Below, one piece after another: positions 53,201-64,000 of a stretch of DNA of 64,000 nt (position 1 is the first letter of the stretch; every line of letters begins with the position of its first letter). The notes beneath the pieces are model-generated. The model saw only the letters and a program-made list of their open reading frames with translations. It was not told the origin of the DNA and searched no databases. This stretch comes from Watersipora subatra (Eukaryota > Bryozoa > Gymnolaemata > Cheilostomatida > Watersiporidae): the NCBI RefSeq assembly GCF_963576615.1, contig NC_088717.1, positions 1,141,001 to 1,205,000 on the forward strand, given 5' to 3'. The position numbers and the translations under genes were made by a program.

Positions 53201-56200
53201 TCACCTTTCCACATAATTTGCACCTACAACACAACAGAGTGAGACATGGTGAATCTTCTCATATCAAATAACGGTAATGTGAATTTTGTTGCATGTCAAC
53301 CTTTAAACAATTGAAGCTGAAGTCTATTATGCTTGTTTTCAATAATAACCAATATCTTGATAGAGCTATTGAGAATTGTCTTATCATTCAGTAAGTTGTG
53401 GTGTGTGTAACCTGGACTGCTGAAGCTCGTCTTGGCTGATCATTTAGAGATGATCAGAAACTTGCTATCAGATTTTAAGGAATTAAAAGCCTTCTAAGAT
53501 GAGCCCTTTTTGCATCAGCCACTCACAACAAAACAAACTGTATTAGAAACAGAACAGGGAATAGTGATATACAATAGCCACTAATAACACGGTAATATTA
53601 TTCCAATAAAAAACTGCTAAATACTACACCATAAAACTATGTCAAGTGCTATGGTGATATATCATATTGCATAATCTTGTACCGTGTAGTATCATCATGT
53701 AGTTTTATCGAGAAATGTTTCATATATTATACGCTGGAACTTCCTGCGATGCATCATAGTTCCTCAGGCATTGAAAAACAATGTGAAGGGTGAATTTACC
53801 GGTAGATGAGTCTCCTAGCCAGTCTAATGGTGTAATGCAAGAGGTGCTGACAAAGCTGCCAAGATGACCCAGTTGCACCCTCACTCCCCCATACAGCCCC
53901 GATTGGATTTTGGTGAATGCGCTTTGGAACTCATATGGAACATCACCTGAGAAATCTACAAAAAATAACTCCCATTATAAAGAATTTAATTGCTGGGATG
54001 GGAGTTGTGTGATCTTTGATAAGTAATGATAACTCAGAAAACATAGACACAAGTTGATATGCTTTCCCTGATTAATGTTAAGGCTTTATAATATAAAACG
54101 CTTAACAGCCAGAGATTTTAGTTTATTATCATTTTGTAGATTCACTCAAATTAGTCTCACGGTTTAACTAGCTTCAAATTTTATTGTTTTAATAGAATTT
54201 AATTGAGAGTGGAAAGAATTGGTTTAAAATCACCGATGGACCAGCAATTGGAATTTCCTAACTCAGATTGCCAGTCATAGGTTCTAAGCATTACCATTAC
54301 ATTTCTTTTTCACTAAAATCCTAAGTACTTTGCTGATAAATTTAGTCGGTAACTTAAGGAGAAATAGCAAAACTTGACTTGAAAAAGGCTTCTAGAGCAA
54401 TAGCCTGAGTACCTGCCATCCAATTATATATCGGTAGAATTACTGTTGGACGTCCCAACATCTGCCAATTGGCCTTGAGATACTGAAGGTCAGTGCGAAT
54501 GTTGTACAAAACAAAATCCTGGTCCATAGCAAGGTAGAAAGTTTTGCTGTCATAGAGCTAAAATGAATAGCTGGCCCGACTAATGGTTCTTGAATCGTCA
54601 TGTAACTACACATACACATACACAATGATACATGAACTGATAACTCCAACATCGCATAGAAAGTTTTTTTAGCACTTTTCTTGCTATTTCTATACTTGGC
54701 CTGTGCTCCTATATACAACAGGTACATAGGCTGAGTTACTACTGTATAACTGTATGTGTTCCCGTGCTCCTCTATACAACAGGTGCATAGGCTGAGTTAC
54801 TACTGTATAACTGTATGTGTTCCCGTGCTCCTCTATACAACAGGTACATAGGCTGAGTTACTACTGTATAACTGTATGTGTTCCCGTGCTCCTCTATACA
54901 ACAGGTACATAGGCTGAGTTACTACTGTATAACTGTATGTGTTCCTGTGCTCCTCTATACAACAGGTACATAGGCTGAGTTACTACTGTATAACTGTATG
55001 TGTTCCTCTACACAACAGGTACATAGGCTGAGTTACTACTGTATAACTGTATGTGTTCCCGTGCTCCTCTATACAACAGGTACATAGGCTGAGTTACTAC
55101 TGTATAACTGTATGTGTTCCCGTGCTCCTCTATACAACAGGTACATAGGCTGAGTTACTACTGTATAACTGTATGCGTTCCCGTGCTCCTCTATACAACA
55201 GGTGCATAGGCTGAGTTACTACTGTATAACTGTATGTGTTCCCGTGCTCCTCTATACAACAGGTGCATAGGCTGAGTTACTACTGTATAACTGTATGTGT
55301 TCCCGTGCTCTTCTATACAACAGGTACATAGGCTGAGTTACTACTGTATAACTGTATGTGTTCTTGTGCTCCTCTATACAACAGATGCATAGGCTGAGTT
55401 ACTACTGTATAACTGTATGTGTTCTCGTGCTCCTCTATGCAACAAGTACATAGGCGGAGTCACTACTGTATAACTGTATGTGTTCAGACCAACCTGTGCA
55501 AGGAAACAACAGATCCTGCCGTTGCATCTATAAAGAGAGCTGGTGGACAGCAGCCCGACTCCAGTGTGCCTGCCAGACAGCCCAAGTTTATGGCACTGAC
55601 CTACAGGCAGTGAAACACACCTCGTTAACCGCTCCCCTCCATATTAACTGTCGCAACAGCTCTACATAATCAAAAATAGTCAAGAATAGGTAGAGACACG
55701 CTCACATTTTCACCGTGTTGCAGTGGCTGGTCGATGGATAGAGGTTTGTTTATCCTCATTCTCTAGATGCTGCCATAGCGCAACAAGCACTGCATTATTC
55801 TAGTGAAGCGCCGTGGTAGCATATAGAGAGTAAGATTAACAAATCTATCCATCGGCCAGCCACTGCAACAGGATGGAAACGCTAGCATACCTCGACCTAT
55901 TTTTGCCTGCAGGATACCAATCCTTTTCTGTCAAAAGAGCGACTCTGATCCGGCCAGAAATCCCTTAAACATTTGCCTGCAGCTCTCTAGGAATAAATAA
56001 ATAGCGAATGTACGTAAGCCACAACTATAGACAGTTTTAGCTGCCTTGACTGACTGCAAGAGAAAGAATCAAATTGCTTCTATTACAGACCATGACGGCC
56101 AAAATGGAATACAGCAGCTCCATCCAACATTTTCTGAAAGAATCGAAGATTTATCTTTGATTATCTTGCAAAATGCCATCTCTATTAATAAATCTAACTT

Positions 56201-59200
56201 CATCATTGTGTGTGTCTGTTAGTACACGTACACGCTAAATGTTTACACAACTTTCAGCCAATTTCATTAAGACTTCACACACACTTCCACCAGGTCGCTA
56301 AAATATTTGGTTTCAAAGCTTTATCTAACTCCTGAAAACCAGCCACATAAACCCCCACCTGCGGACTATCTGATTTAAAATGAAATAAATTCATTGCTTA
56401 AAGCTACAGTGTGTAGTTTATGCTAATAACACTTATAACTGTTGCCTGTGTTCCAATAGCCAGTAAAACTTGCTGCATCCCTGCAGTAGAATAAGCCAAC
56501 CCATCACACAGGCTACAGAAATGAGTATAAAGGTATAATGTACCGACAAACAGGTTACAGGATAAATTGGTAAACCTGGACAAAGGATGTAACGGTGAGC
56601 AGGATGAGATTAGGCAGAGAGAACATATAGAATGAAAATTAGAACAGGAAGTATTTAGAATGTGTTCCTAACAAATCAAATGAAATCCAAATTGAGACGA
56701 GGCATACAGTGAGCCCTTTAGCGACCAAAAAAGCCTGTAAACTATGTAAAGGAAGTAGGTGTTACCGAGGTGACCGAGTGTTTCTTCAAGGACTTTCGCA
56801 TTGTGTAGGAGGAACTTTCCATCCGCTTGAAGACCGTCTATAGTGTCACACTCCAAGTTTATCTGAGTCAAACACTTCTGTATTCGATCTGTTTCAGCTA
56901 CTATCACCACTTGAAAAGTATTAAAATACGATACTGTACAGAGCTCTAGCAGGCATTATATAGTGAAACTGTACCAAACATCCTATCAATAAGAGATCAG
57001 GCTGAAGGTATAATCAGTGAATCTAGGATTAGTAGTAGCCTTAGAATTTTAGTAAACTAACTTTGCACGACTAGATCTGGTTTAGGAAGCACTGCTAGCC
57101 TCCTATTCAGCGGGTCAAGTTCACTCGGAGAAATAAATCCTTCGGAGAGAAGACGACTGAGTATATAGAGAGACTGTCCCCACTGGTGAGGAATTTGCCC
57201 AACGGGAACTCGAGTTTGACTGCCAGGCTCGTTCCATTCGTCCTTGACCTGTTATATACAAACATATAGCTGATTATGTTGAAGCATGTATGCTAGACAA
57301 GTAAAGTTACCATTAACATATTAGCTTTCTCCCAGCATTACCTAAATTGAACATTGCCAAGAGTAAAAAACAGCCTCCTAATTGTCCTATATCGTTTTCA
57401 TGTTCTATATAAAGTCTAAACACTCACTTCACTGTGGGAGCAGCGTATAATCTACAGCTGTGTGTCAGAAGAACAGATTCAAATTAGAAAATTATGTTAA
57501 GCAAATTCCATAATTGATCTATACACTTTTTGGTGGCACAAATACTAGCGGAATAAACTTCTTAGAACCAGAATTGTGAATCAACCACTCTATACAATGA
57601 GACCAACCTTGTCAGAAGGTACTGCATACATCTCTGGCATGACCTTGCTGCCACTTGCGGACTGTGTCAACACCTTGCTAAGTTTTAAGAGGTAGTCTGA
57701 TGCCTAGAATACATTAATAAAGCCTATAAAAATGCTCCACTCAACTTGGTTGATATAAAGCCCCTAAGGCAAGTATCTGGTAGCTGACGGAGGCATCTGG
57801 GGCTGCAAACAAATCACTAGAATTATAAACCTATGCACAATCTTAAGAGCAGATTTGCAGCTCAATTAAGTTGATTTTCTCATACAAACACAAATCATAC
57901 AACTAATTTGAAAGTTGAAGTGTGATGGACTGAATCAATATTATTAATTTTCACTTTGCCATTGTGGGTCTGTCTGTTAGTCCAGATAAATGTTACAGCT
58001 GATGTTTGGTTGATTTCATCCAAACCTCACAAGCATACACACCATGCCTTCTGCCAGGTCAACGTAATATTTAATTTCTGGTTCTTGAGAACCATCTGGT
58101 TATCAGAAACAAAAACTCCATTTGGTTCCTGAGAACCTGCCTCTTAAGCTGGTTATCCTCTGGGCTATCTCATTACAAATGAAAAAAATCCCAGACATCG
58201 CTGGGTTTACTGCCCGTAGGTAATAGTTTAGGCCATAAATCCCAAAATGGAAACTACGAGATTGGGAGAACACTCACAATTGATTAGGCAGCAGTGTAAT
58301 CTTTTTTACCTTTTCTTGTAAAGTTTTAATAAAGGTTACGCAAGCTCACTTGCCAAGCTACAAAATGATAATTTAAGCTGTGACAACATGAAAAGTGCCA
58401 AAAGAGTCAAATAAGTACAACAGTTCAATATGTTCAATATATATCAAAGATTTTCTGCTAAAGATCAATAAGAGCAGCTCCGCATTTATGTCAGACATTA
58501 CGATGCCGCTGCAAGGGATTTGCGGGGAAAAGAGATGCATGAACCAGTGTCAAACATCAGTGCATCAACCAGGGATAGCTTTCCTCGAGTGGGAGAAAAA
58601 CAGAATTGTGGAGGTAAAACTGGTAAGCCAGTTCAGTTACACCCAAATATCAAGACATGTAAGTCAGCAACTAGCATGAAATCTCTTACTTTGTCCTTAT
58701 TGTTGTCAAAGCTCTCATTAATTGAGAGATAAGCTAGAAACACTGGCCACTGGCATTCTATTCCTCCGAACCTCTGCAGCTCCCATGGCTCATAGTGTAG
58801 TCTGTGGGGGTCCTCTATCGATGTTCGGTAGCCATCCCGCAAAAACCGACAGCAGCCGTATTCTCCCTGCAATAAAAAAGTTGCGGTCAAATATGTATAC
58901 AGTATATTACATGATTACGGTGGTGATGAAATTGTCTTGTCATAAACAAATTGCTTAATCCAGGAGGAGCACTGAGGGAAACTGAGCACAATTAAAGCCT
59001 TCAGGTTTGTAGTCCATTGTGGAGCAATGCCAGAGAGACAGCTGGTACACCTTGATGGAAATTTGAAATCCACAGGCCATAAAGACGCAGCTGAGAGAAA
59101 ACTTTCAGAGGCAGCAGCACTCACTTATGGACATCATTAGATTTAATTATATAAGTTTACACCTCTATGACCTCCACCTCTATGACTGCCCTTCTTGATC

Positions 59201-62200
59201 ATAACTGTCGATCTATAACCTTTTGGGTCAAAAATCTTGTTGAAAATAAGACAACTTCTAGTTTCCCTTCACATAGGGAATAAGTGTGTGAAGGTCAAAC
59301 TCTAATCAAATACCTCTCACAAATTAAAAAACTTATGGTGGTTTTTGTGATGGTGCAAGATGAGACTGCTATCGCGCAGTGTATGTATTTCTTAACGTTA
59401 ACTGAGTCATATTTTATCACTGAGAGTTAGTTGTAAATGCTAGTGGCCATTATTTGACAGTTAACATTAGATAGCAAATTATTTACTGCTTACAGTTAAT
59501 AATTAGCTATAATAATTTACTGTTAACTGTTAGTAATTAATTATAATGATTTACTGTTAATTGTTAGTAACTAATTATAATGATTTACTGTTAACTGCTA
59601 GTAATTAGTTATAATGATTTACTGTTAATTGTTGGTAAATAGTTATAATGATTTACTGTTAACTGTTATTAATTAGTTATAAAAATTTACCATTAACAGT
59701 TAATAGTTAGTTATAATGATTTACTATTAACAGTTAGTAATTAGTTATGACAGGGAATAAATTTAATAAGTAATGTTCAGGTTTGTTGTTTTCAGCCAAG
59801 GTAGCCTAGAACCTGATTTTATTGGCCAAACAAAGTAGATACATTACGGAACTTTTTAATGTAATGAGAAATTGTGGGTGCTTTTAGAGTTTTTCTGCAT
59901 ATTTTAGTCAATTTTAACCATGCACCTTTAGGGTTGTTTAGAAAAACTGATGTACCTTTCACACTGATTGGGTGAAAGGAGAAATCTGAAATAACAATAC
60001 ACTAAGTAAGCAGCCATTTGCATGTCTATGCATCATAAATAGTGCTGCACGATATCTTTGCATGTACATTTGATTATTTGGTTTTTAAATATATTGAATA
60101 TCAAAAAGTATCGAACATTGGAGTTGTCTTCTTTCAATATATAGTATTAGGTGTTAACATATAAGGTATCAGTTGAAAAACTGGAGTTGTCCCCTCTTTA
60201 CAACAAAGAGAATAGACAACTCCAGTTTTGCAAAATAAAATAAGCCGATACTTCGCTAAAATATTGGCTTCGATATTCATATCAACTTGAAAACTGACCA
60301 CATATAAAATCATCCACTGAAATATATTGTCACATCAAATTATATTGTTTTATCGTGCAGTAGTAATCATCAACATGGTGGCTGACGTGATTACAAGCAT
60401 TTGAAGCTGCTACATAGCCATATAAGATATCTGTTCAATGAATGCTGAGAATACCATTACTAAATTTGTTTGTTTATATCGATAGGACAATTGAAGAGTC
60501 GAGCACACATCTATGAATGATTGTACATCTATAAAAGTGGTATATTGAGCATGTGTACGAATCAACAGCTGTACACCGCTATCCATTCAACGATTCAAAT
60601 GTTAAAATATATGCGGAGAAAAATTAAAAGCAGTATTAATTAGCGACTACAGCTACTGCTATGAAAAAAATCCGCAGCAGCAATGGTTTAAAAATGGCCT
60701 GTGCTCCCTTGACAGCCCCCATTAAACCTCAAAATACAAATTAAACAGTCCTCTAGAAACTAAGGGCACATCCTTAGTCATAAACATCATATTTTCGCCA
60801 TAGTCTTTTACAGAGCTCTGACCATGCTGTGGAGGCAGCACGGAGTGACAATGTGGTCTACTACAATAAAGCCCGTCCATTTTACGAGCAAACACGAGGC
60901 AGCACGGTGTATGTGGTCTGCCAAAGAAAATGTGCTGCAGGTCGTCAGCGCTTATAACATGAATATATAGAAAAAATTAATTTGTGTGTTTTTGTTTTAT
61001 ACATCTGATGTCAACATAACTAACAAAGGCAGTGAAAAATACTAAGGAATTTCCTGTCACTCTCACCAGACATTTCCTAAGTATCGTTTCCCTCGTCAAG
61101 TTGACTAACTCCTGGTCATCCACCGCAAACGCTGGAAAGCCAATAATGGAAAGGAGAGCACTGTCTATTTCCTGTCAAAAATGAGGAGTAGTTGGGTTGC
61201 TGTGAAGAGAACATCTTTGACTTACGCATCAACAAAAACTGAAAGAAGAAGCATGAGAACTGGAAAACTAAAGAATCAGTTAAAGCGATGAGTGAAATTT
61301 GAGGGAGAAAACGAGTGAAAGGAAAAAGACAAGTGAGAAGAACCTATTCACACCTAGTAAACCTCGCACAACTAACCTGAAAGTGAAGTTAATAAAAACA
61401 ATTCTAGTTTACACAAGGTATCATTCAAAGAGAATTGAAGCTTCAAGTGATATCTTGAAGGTATCAAGGTCTACCCTTGATAAAAACTACATGTATCTGA
61501 TCTGAAAGTTGAAAATGATGCGAATGTCATGGATGTGCCTCTCACATATCAATATTCAAACTACTTTTAATAGAAAGATACAAATTAGCCTCCCCTTCAG
61601 CTGATAACCAATTAGCAGTAATAAAAACATGGAGAACACAAAAATAAACAACTTCAAATGTTCAAAGGGTTTTGGACACAGTTATGCATAACATAATTGG
61701 CTAAAGCCGTATATTGGTAAACAAAAGGAGTGCTAGCAGAGAATATTGTAAGACAATACGAATATTAGTAAGAAAACCTTGGAATATGATTCCCTAGGAA
61801 GCATTGACTGGAGTGTCGCATCGCACTGGGCTATCTTATCTGCCTGTACTTGTATGGTAGACTGAGGACCACTGTTAGCACCGAATAAATCAAGTCCAGA
61901 TAAAGCCTCCATGGCAGCCTGTCGGTGATAAAAGCACAGAATATATTCAAAAAAGAAGGTGGCTTCTGCACACTCGCAGCGGCATAAAAATGGACAAAAT
62001 CCATTTTGATTCGAGTGCAAATTGATAAAGATGTTCACAGCCAACGCTGAGCATTGCAAAATTTTAATTTCTTTTATCAATTTTTCTTCGCAATGACCAG
62101 CCCTGCCAGACAGATGTTTCGTGTTTTGGAGGTTCCACAAATCACGAATCAATTGATTTCGGCTGAATATCTATTAAGGGATAGTCTCAGTTTAGGTGAT

Positions 62201-63692
62201 TATTTCAGTTTGACAGTTTGTAGCTATTGTAGCAGCTATTGTAATAGCAATAGCTCGTCTGACTCATAACATGCTCATGTAAGGAACGGAAGGGGCTTAA
62301 AATGTCTTCGAGCTCATTTTGTAACACACTTGCAAGTTTTTTCATTCCATCAGCTGATGTAAAATTTTATGATAATTATTTTGGTACTAAAATCTTTTTA
62401 ATTGACCTTGCTGTTCAAAAATTATGGCAACTTATATGCGCTATTGCCAAATATTAGGTTTTACCGAATATTTAATAATGTTCTGGTAAAAAAATTAATT
62501 TGGTAACGAAAGAGTTAGAGAATGTTTATTTCATTAAGCCAGCACTTGTTACTGCATGCTAGTTTACATTTACATGCTATTGATATGCATTAAACTCTGT
62601 AGCCATGGTTACAAACAGATCATCACAAGCGCAAATGTTCAAATGTCTAGAATTTATGCTAATCACACAGAGTTGTATCAACTATGTCCTTGTTGCTTGA
62701 AATCACACCAGGCTGTCTCGATGGATTTTGACCTTGATATGACCTTGATATGTGAAATGCTCATTCTAAATTTCAGCAGTAAAAACTGAAGGAACACAAA
62801 TAGAAAAGGATACATTTGTAGATGAATTGAACGGAACAAATACAGGAAAACATTTGCTCAGAAAGACAAACTAAGGTATATTTTATGCTGCTCAACGGTT
62901 GAGTGCATGATATACATAAACTTAGAAGCATATGTTTTTAAGGAACAAAGACCTGCAAGAAAAGCAAAGCATACTTATGATGTAATAAATCAGACTTAGT
63001 CGTAACTCCGAAACACAATTCAAACAACTTTGGTTAAGGTCTTTCTTAGCAAGCTTCTAGCCGACATTAAGATGTCAATGTCTATGACTAGTATGTCTCT
63101 CAAGATCAGAAATTAAAACACTGGAGCTGTAACTAACCTTTGCCATTCCAATGGAGCTAGCATTCAGCTCTGGCAGCCCATGGTTGGTTTTGTCCCCCCT
63201 CTCCCAAATACCATAGTCCTAGAATAACATAAAAGTCAATATTTGCAACTCAATTTCAACTATAACGATATGGGAATAGAGAAAGACAGTCTATTTGAAG
63301 CTGTCATGAATTTGCTGTTTTCCAGCTAGTTACTACTGAAAACCTCACAGCTACAGTATAATTGAGCACCCATCATTTATTAGGGAGTTATGCTTTCTAG
63401 AAAACAATTGCTCATATAAAAACACATTTTGGCTGCACGCATTTAAATTAAAAAAGCCATTCCTAAATAAACTGTAAACTAGAATTACAAGGATTAATTT
63501 GTGTATTTTATGTAAGTTTACAGTGGCCACATTAGGTAAGGAAACCGGTTATCAGACAATGTGTTACTTAATGTACAAGCTGACAATATACAAAGCTAGA
63601 GAAACTTACGGGAATACGATATGCGGATTCTATGTAAAAGACGAGATTTTGTATGAAAGCAACCTCATCCATTGTATAGATGATTCCCACGC
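35225..63692 (-). CDS. PHKA: Phosphorylase b kinase regulatory subunit alpha, 5'-partial (23 exons)
   Basis: Exons, 5' to 3': 63692-63610, 63218-63138, 61918-61778, 61171-61067, 58866-58690, 57703-57608, 57248-57062, 56909-56766, 55600-55494, 54557-54413, 53946-53800, 51590-51411, 48970-48817, 48652-48496, 47219-47034, 41786-41657, 41156-41058, 39298-39216, 38047-37880, 37714-37661, 37302-37084, 36977-36914, 35361-35225. All phases agree, giving about 1,013 residues; some 165 N-terminal residues lie off-window. Matches to animal PHKA include [73 protein letters not shown] and [17 protein letters not shown]. Alpha, not beta, is favoured by these and by the C-terminal prenylation box CSMQ (CAMQ in human PHKA1). 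The subunit restrains the gamma kinase that activates glycogen phosphorylase; it joins beta and calmodulin in the complex. The exon 12 region is the least conserved. Confidence 0.95.
35640..36418. repeat. Perfect 17-bp array, ~46 copies
   Basis: AAAACCTGGACATCAGT repeats essentially without variation in the intron before the last PHKA exon. The uniformity suggests a recent expansion. Confidence 0.98.
38268..39143. mobile_element. TA-flanked Tc1/mariner (pogo-like) non-autonomous element
   Basis: An 872-bp element, 38270-39141, begins CAGTAGACGCTCCTATAACG and ends CGTTGCACGAGCGCCTACTG, flanked by TA on both sides. 'CAGTxGxxxCTCxTxTAACG' ends and a TA target are typical of pogo/Tigger-type mariners. 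No transposase is visible. It lies in the PHKA intron between exons 19 and 18. Confidence 0.8.
39394..40150. repeat. 23-bp minisatellite, ~32 copies
   Basis: The unit is ACTCTGTAGAACTCTGTACCAAC, with many point variants and a block (near 39555-39620) duplicated at 39720-39785. It follows directly after PHKA exon 18 in the intron; minus-strand open frames are artefacts. Confidence 0.95.
40540..40640 (-). mobile_element. tRNA-like pseudogene or SINE head
   Basis: On the minus strand TTAGCTCAGTTACTAGAGTA is a good A box/D-arm and GAGTTCAAGACC a B box. The acceptor and T-stem halves do not pair, so this is not a functional tRNA. Confidence 0.5.
43630..43825. repeat. 22-bp minisatellite GAGGCAGTGTATAGTGACACTT
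   Basis: About nine copies with few changes, inside the spacer of the inverted pair. Confidence 0.95.
44700..44935 (-). mobile_element. tRNA-derived SINE remnant
   Basis: Minus-strand GAGTTTGAATCCC is the B box. The plus-strand block GACATGATGATCTCTCAAGG...GACTGTCAGAATGCTAG matches the block in the copies at 5890 and 46480. An AT-rich TATAATAATA tract (44580-44695) precedes it. Confidence 0.55.
45560..46480. other. Intron stretch with an isolated ORF and a hairpin
   Basis: An ATG at 46145 in a good context (CTACCATGG) opens a 70-codon frame rich in Arg, Gln, Asn and Ser ([20 protein letters not shown]). It resembles the disordered start of a transposon or nuclear protein, but I do not recognise it. 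At 46315-46368 GAATTCTTTAGTAGATGTTG and its near-complement form a hairpin with ~24-bp arms and a 5-base loop. Confidence 0.35.
46480..46705 (-). mobile_element. Diverged SINE copy
   Basis: Minus-strand TAGTTTGAATCCC lies at the B-box position. The end block (plus: ACTGATAATCTCCCACAG...AACTGTCAGAGTTCTAAT) matches the family. Confidence 0.5.
49223..50082 (+). mobile_element. Harbinger-type (PIF) element with ORF remnant
   Basis: An 854-bp element, 49226-50079, begins TGGTGTGTTTATACTGGCC and ends GGCCAGTGTAAACGCACCA, flanked by TAA on both sides. A 3-bp TWA duplication and such ends fit PIF/Harbinger. Inside, an ATG at 49529 opens [20 protein letters not shown], like the acidic start of Harbinger-encoded proteins, but the frame then runs into a hydrophobic stretch and ends at 49762. 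The rest of the transposase has been deleted. It lies in a PHKA intron. Confidence 0.75.
51964..52322. repeat. ACT/ATT trinucleotide-hexanucleotide array
   Basis: About 360 bases of (ACTACT ATT)n. Minus frames read as poly-Ser/Asn or poly-Val/Ile and are artefacts. Confidence 0.97.
52422..53306 (+). mobile_element. TTAA-flanked MITE, copy 4
   Basis: TTAA lies at 52422-52425 and 53303-53306. The ends are AGGTTGACTTGCAAC and GTTGCATGTCAACCT, with one mismatch at the right end. The interior orientation is the same as copies 2 and 3. It lies in the PHKA intron between exons 12 and 11. Confidence 0.92.
54706..55482. repeat. 61-bp minisatellite, ~12 copies, next to PHKA exon 9
   Basis: The unit includes ACAGGTACATAGGCTGAGTT followed by ACTACTGTATAACTGTATGTG. 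One unit near 55000 is shortened. The array ends only about 12 bases from the exon 9 donor (exon edge 55494), so the donor-proximal intron is repeat-derived. Confidence 0.95.
55672..55925. mobile_element. ~250-bp foldback element
   Basis: The whole segment folds on itself. Left-arm TTGCAGTGGCTGGTCGATGG pairs with right-arm CCATCGGCCAGCCACTGCAA. Nearer the centre, TTCTCTAGATGCTGCCATAG pairs with its near-complement around 55815-55830. No ORF. It lies in the PHKA intron just upstream of exon 9. Confidence 0.75.
59460..59750. repeat. ~37-bp imperfect repeat TAATTAGTTATAATGATTTA
   Basis: About eight diverged units (each ending CTGTTAACTGTTAG) lie in the PHKA intron between exons 5 and 4. Confidence 0.9.
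60176..60226. repeat. Hairpin with AACTGGAGTTGTC arms
   Basis: AAAAACTGGAGTTGTC and GACAACTCCAGTTTTGC are reverse complements. The loop contains a second small stem (CTCTTTACAACAAAGAG). It lies in a PHKA intron; possibly a relic of a small element. Confidence 0.6.
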
Positions 63693-64000
63693 CTACAAGT
63701 AAACCCTAGCGACATAAATAATCATGACATGGTTAGCGTGTCTGACTTAGTGAGGCAACCAGAAACTCAGAAAAATAAAGAATACTGCTTACTAAACCCT
63801 GCAGCCGTATATACATCTTGCATGTATGCGAGTGATGTTACACATTGTTGATTTAATAGAGCCACTGCTGTGGTATTAACTAGCAACAGACATCCAGAAT
63901 GAAAATTCTAGATTAAAAGAAATTATTGTTATATATGTATGTTATAATATAGTCATATTTGTTTTTTTTGCGCAATTTGAAATTGTTGATATCACACAGT

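Noticed and set aside
55419-55669. Plus-strand Cys-rich frame that looks like a secreted-protein exon
   Set aside because: The minus strand over 55494-55600 encodes the PHKA segment [20 protein letters not shown] with matching splice sites and phases; the plus frame is its shadow.
35225-63692. Identification as the beta subunit (PHKB) rather than alpha
   Set aside because: First considered from shared motifs, but [42 protein letters not shown] and the C-terminal CaaX box all fit alpha.

Overview
The window is animal nuclear DNA. It is AT-rich, genes are split by GT-AG introns, and it is dense in minisatellites and small DNA transposons. The proteins suggest an invertebrate, possibly a lophotrochozoan such as a bryozoan or mollusc, but the species cannot be fixed from this window alone. 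I assembled four protein-coding genes by matching splice sites, codon phase and protein family. Long open frames elsewhere are mostly artefacts of tandem repeats.

Layout. 1-830 (minus) is a decayed mobile-element ORF. 1853-5185 and 7414-13807 (plus) are tandem duplicate four-exon genes for small secreted proteins. Both carry the complete zinc-site pattern of M15 peptidoglycan peptidases, closest to the M15C type of phage endolysins. 18887-34608 (plus) is an eight-exon gene for a secreted, probably GPI-anchored, cysteine-rich Ly6/uPAR-like protein with a Ser/Thr-rich linker. Its proposed signal-peptide exon resembles that of the second M15 gene. From the right edge down to 35225 (minus) runs the phosphorylase kinase alpha regulatory subunit (PHKA): 23 exons, about 1,013 residues, ending in the prenylation box CSMQ. 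Its first exons lie beyond the window. The Ly6-like gene and PHKA converge, with their poly(A) signals about 280 bp apart.

Mobile DNA. There are four copies of a roughly 885-bp TTAA-flanked element, one inverted relative to the others. A 3.2-kb element (22302-25511) has long inverted arms and an 8-bp target duplication; it contains a P-like transposase fragment and a BED zinc finger split cleanly by one of the TTAA elements. Others are a TA-flanked Tc1/mariner-type element, a TAA-flanked Harbinger-type element, three foldback or hairpin elements, and about eight tRNA-like SINE remnants. More than twenty minisatellites sit mainly in introns. The most unusual starts at the exon 1 splice donor of the second M15 gene and repeats that donor about one hundred times.

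The four genes show no obvious functional link. The M15 pair may act on bacterial cell walls outside the cell, the Ly6-like protein is probably on the cell surface, and PHKA controls glycogen breakdown.
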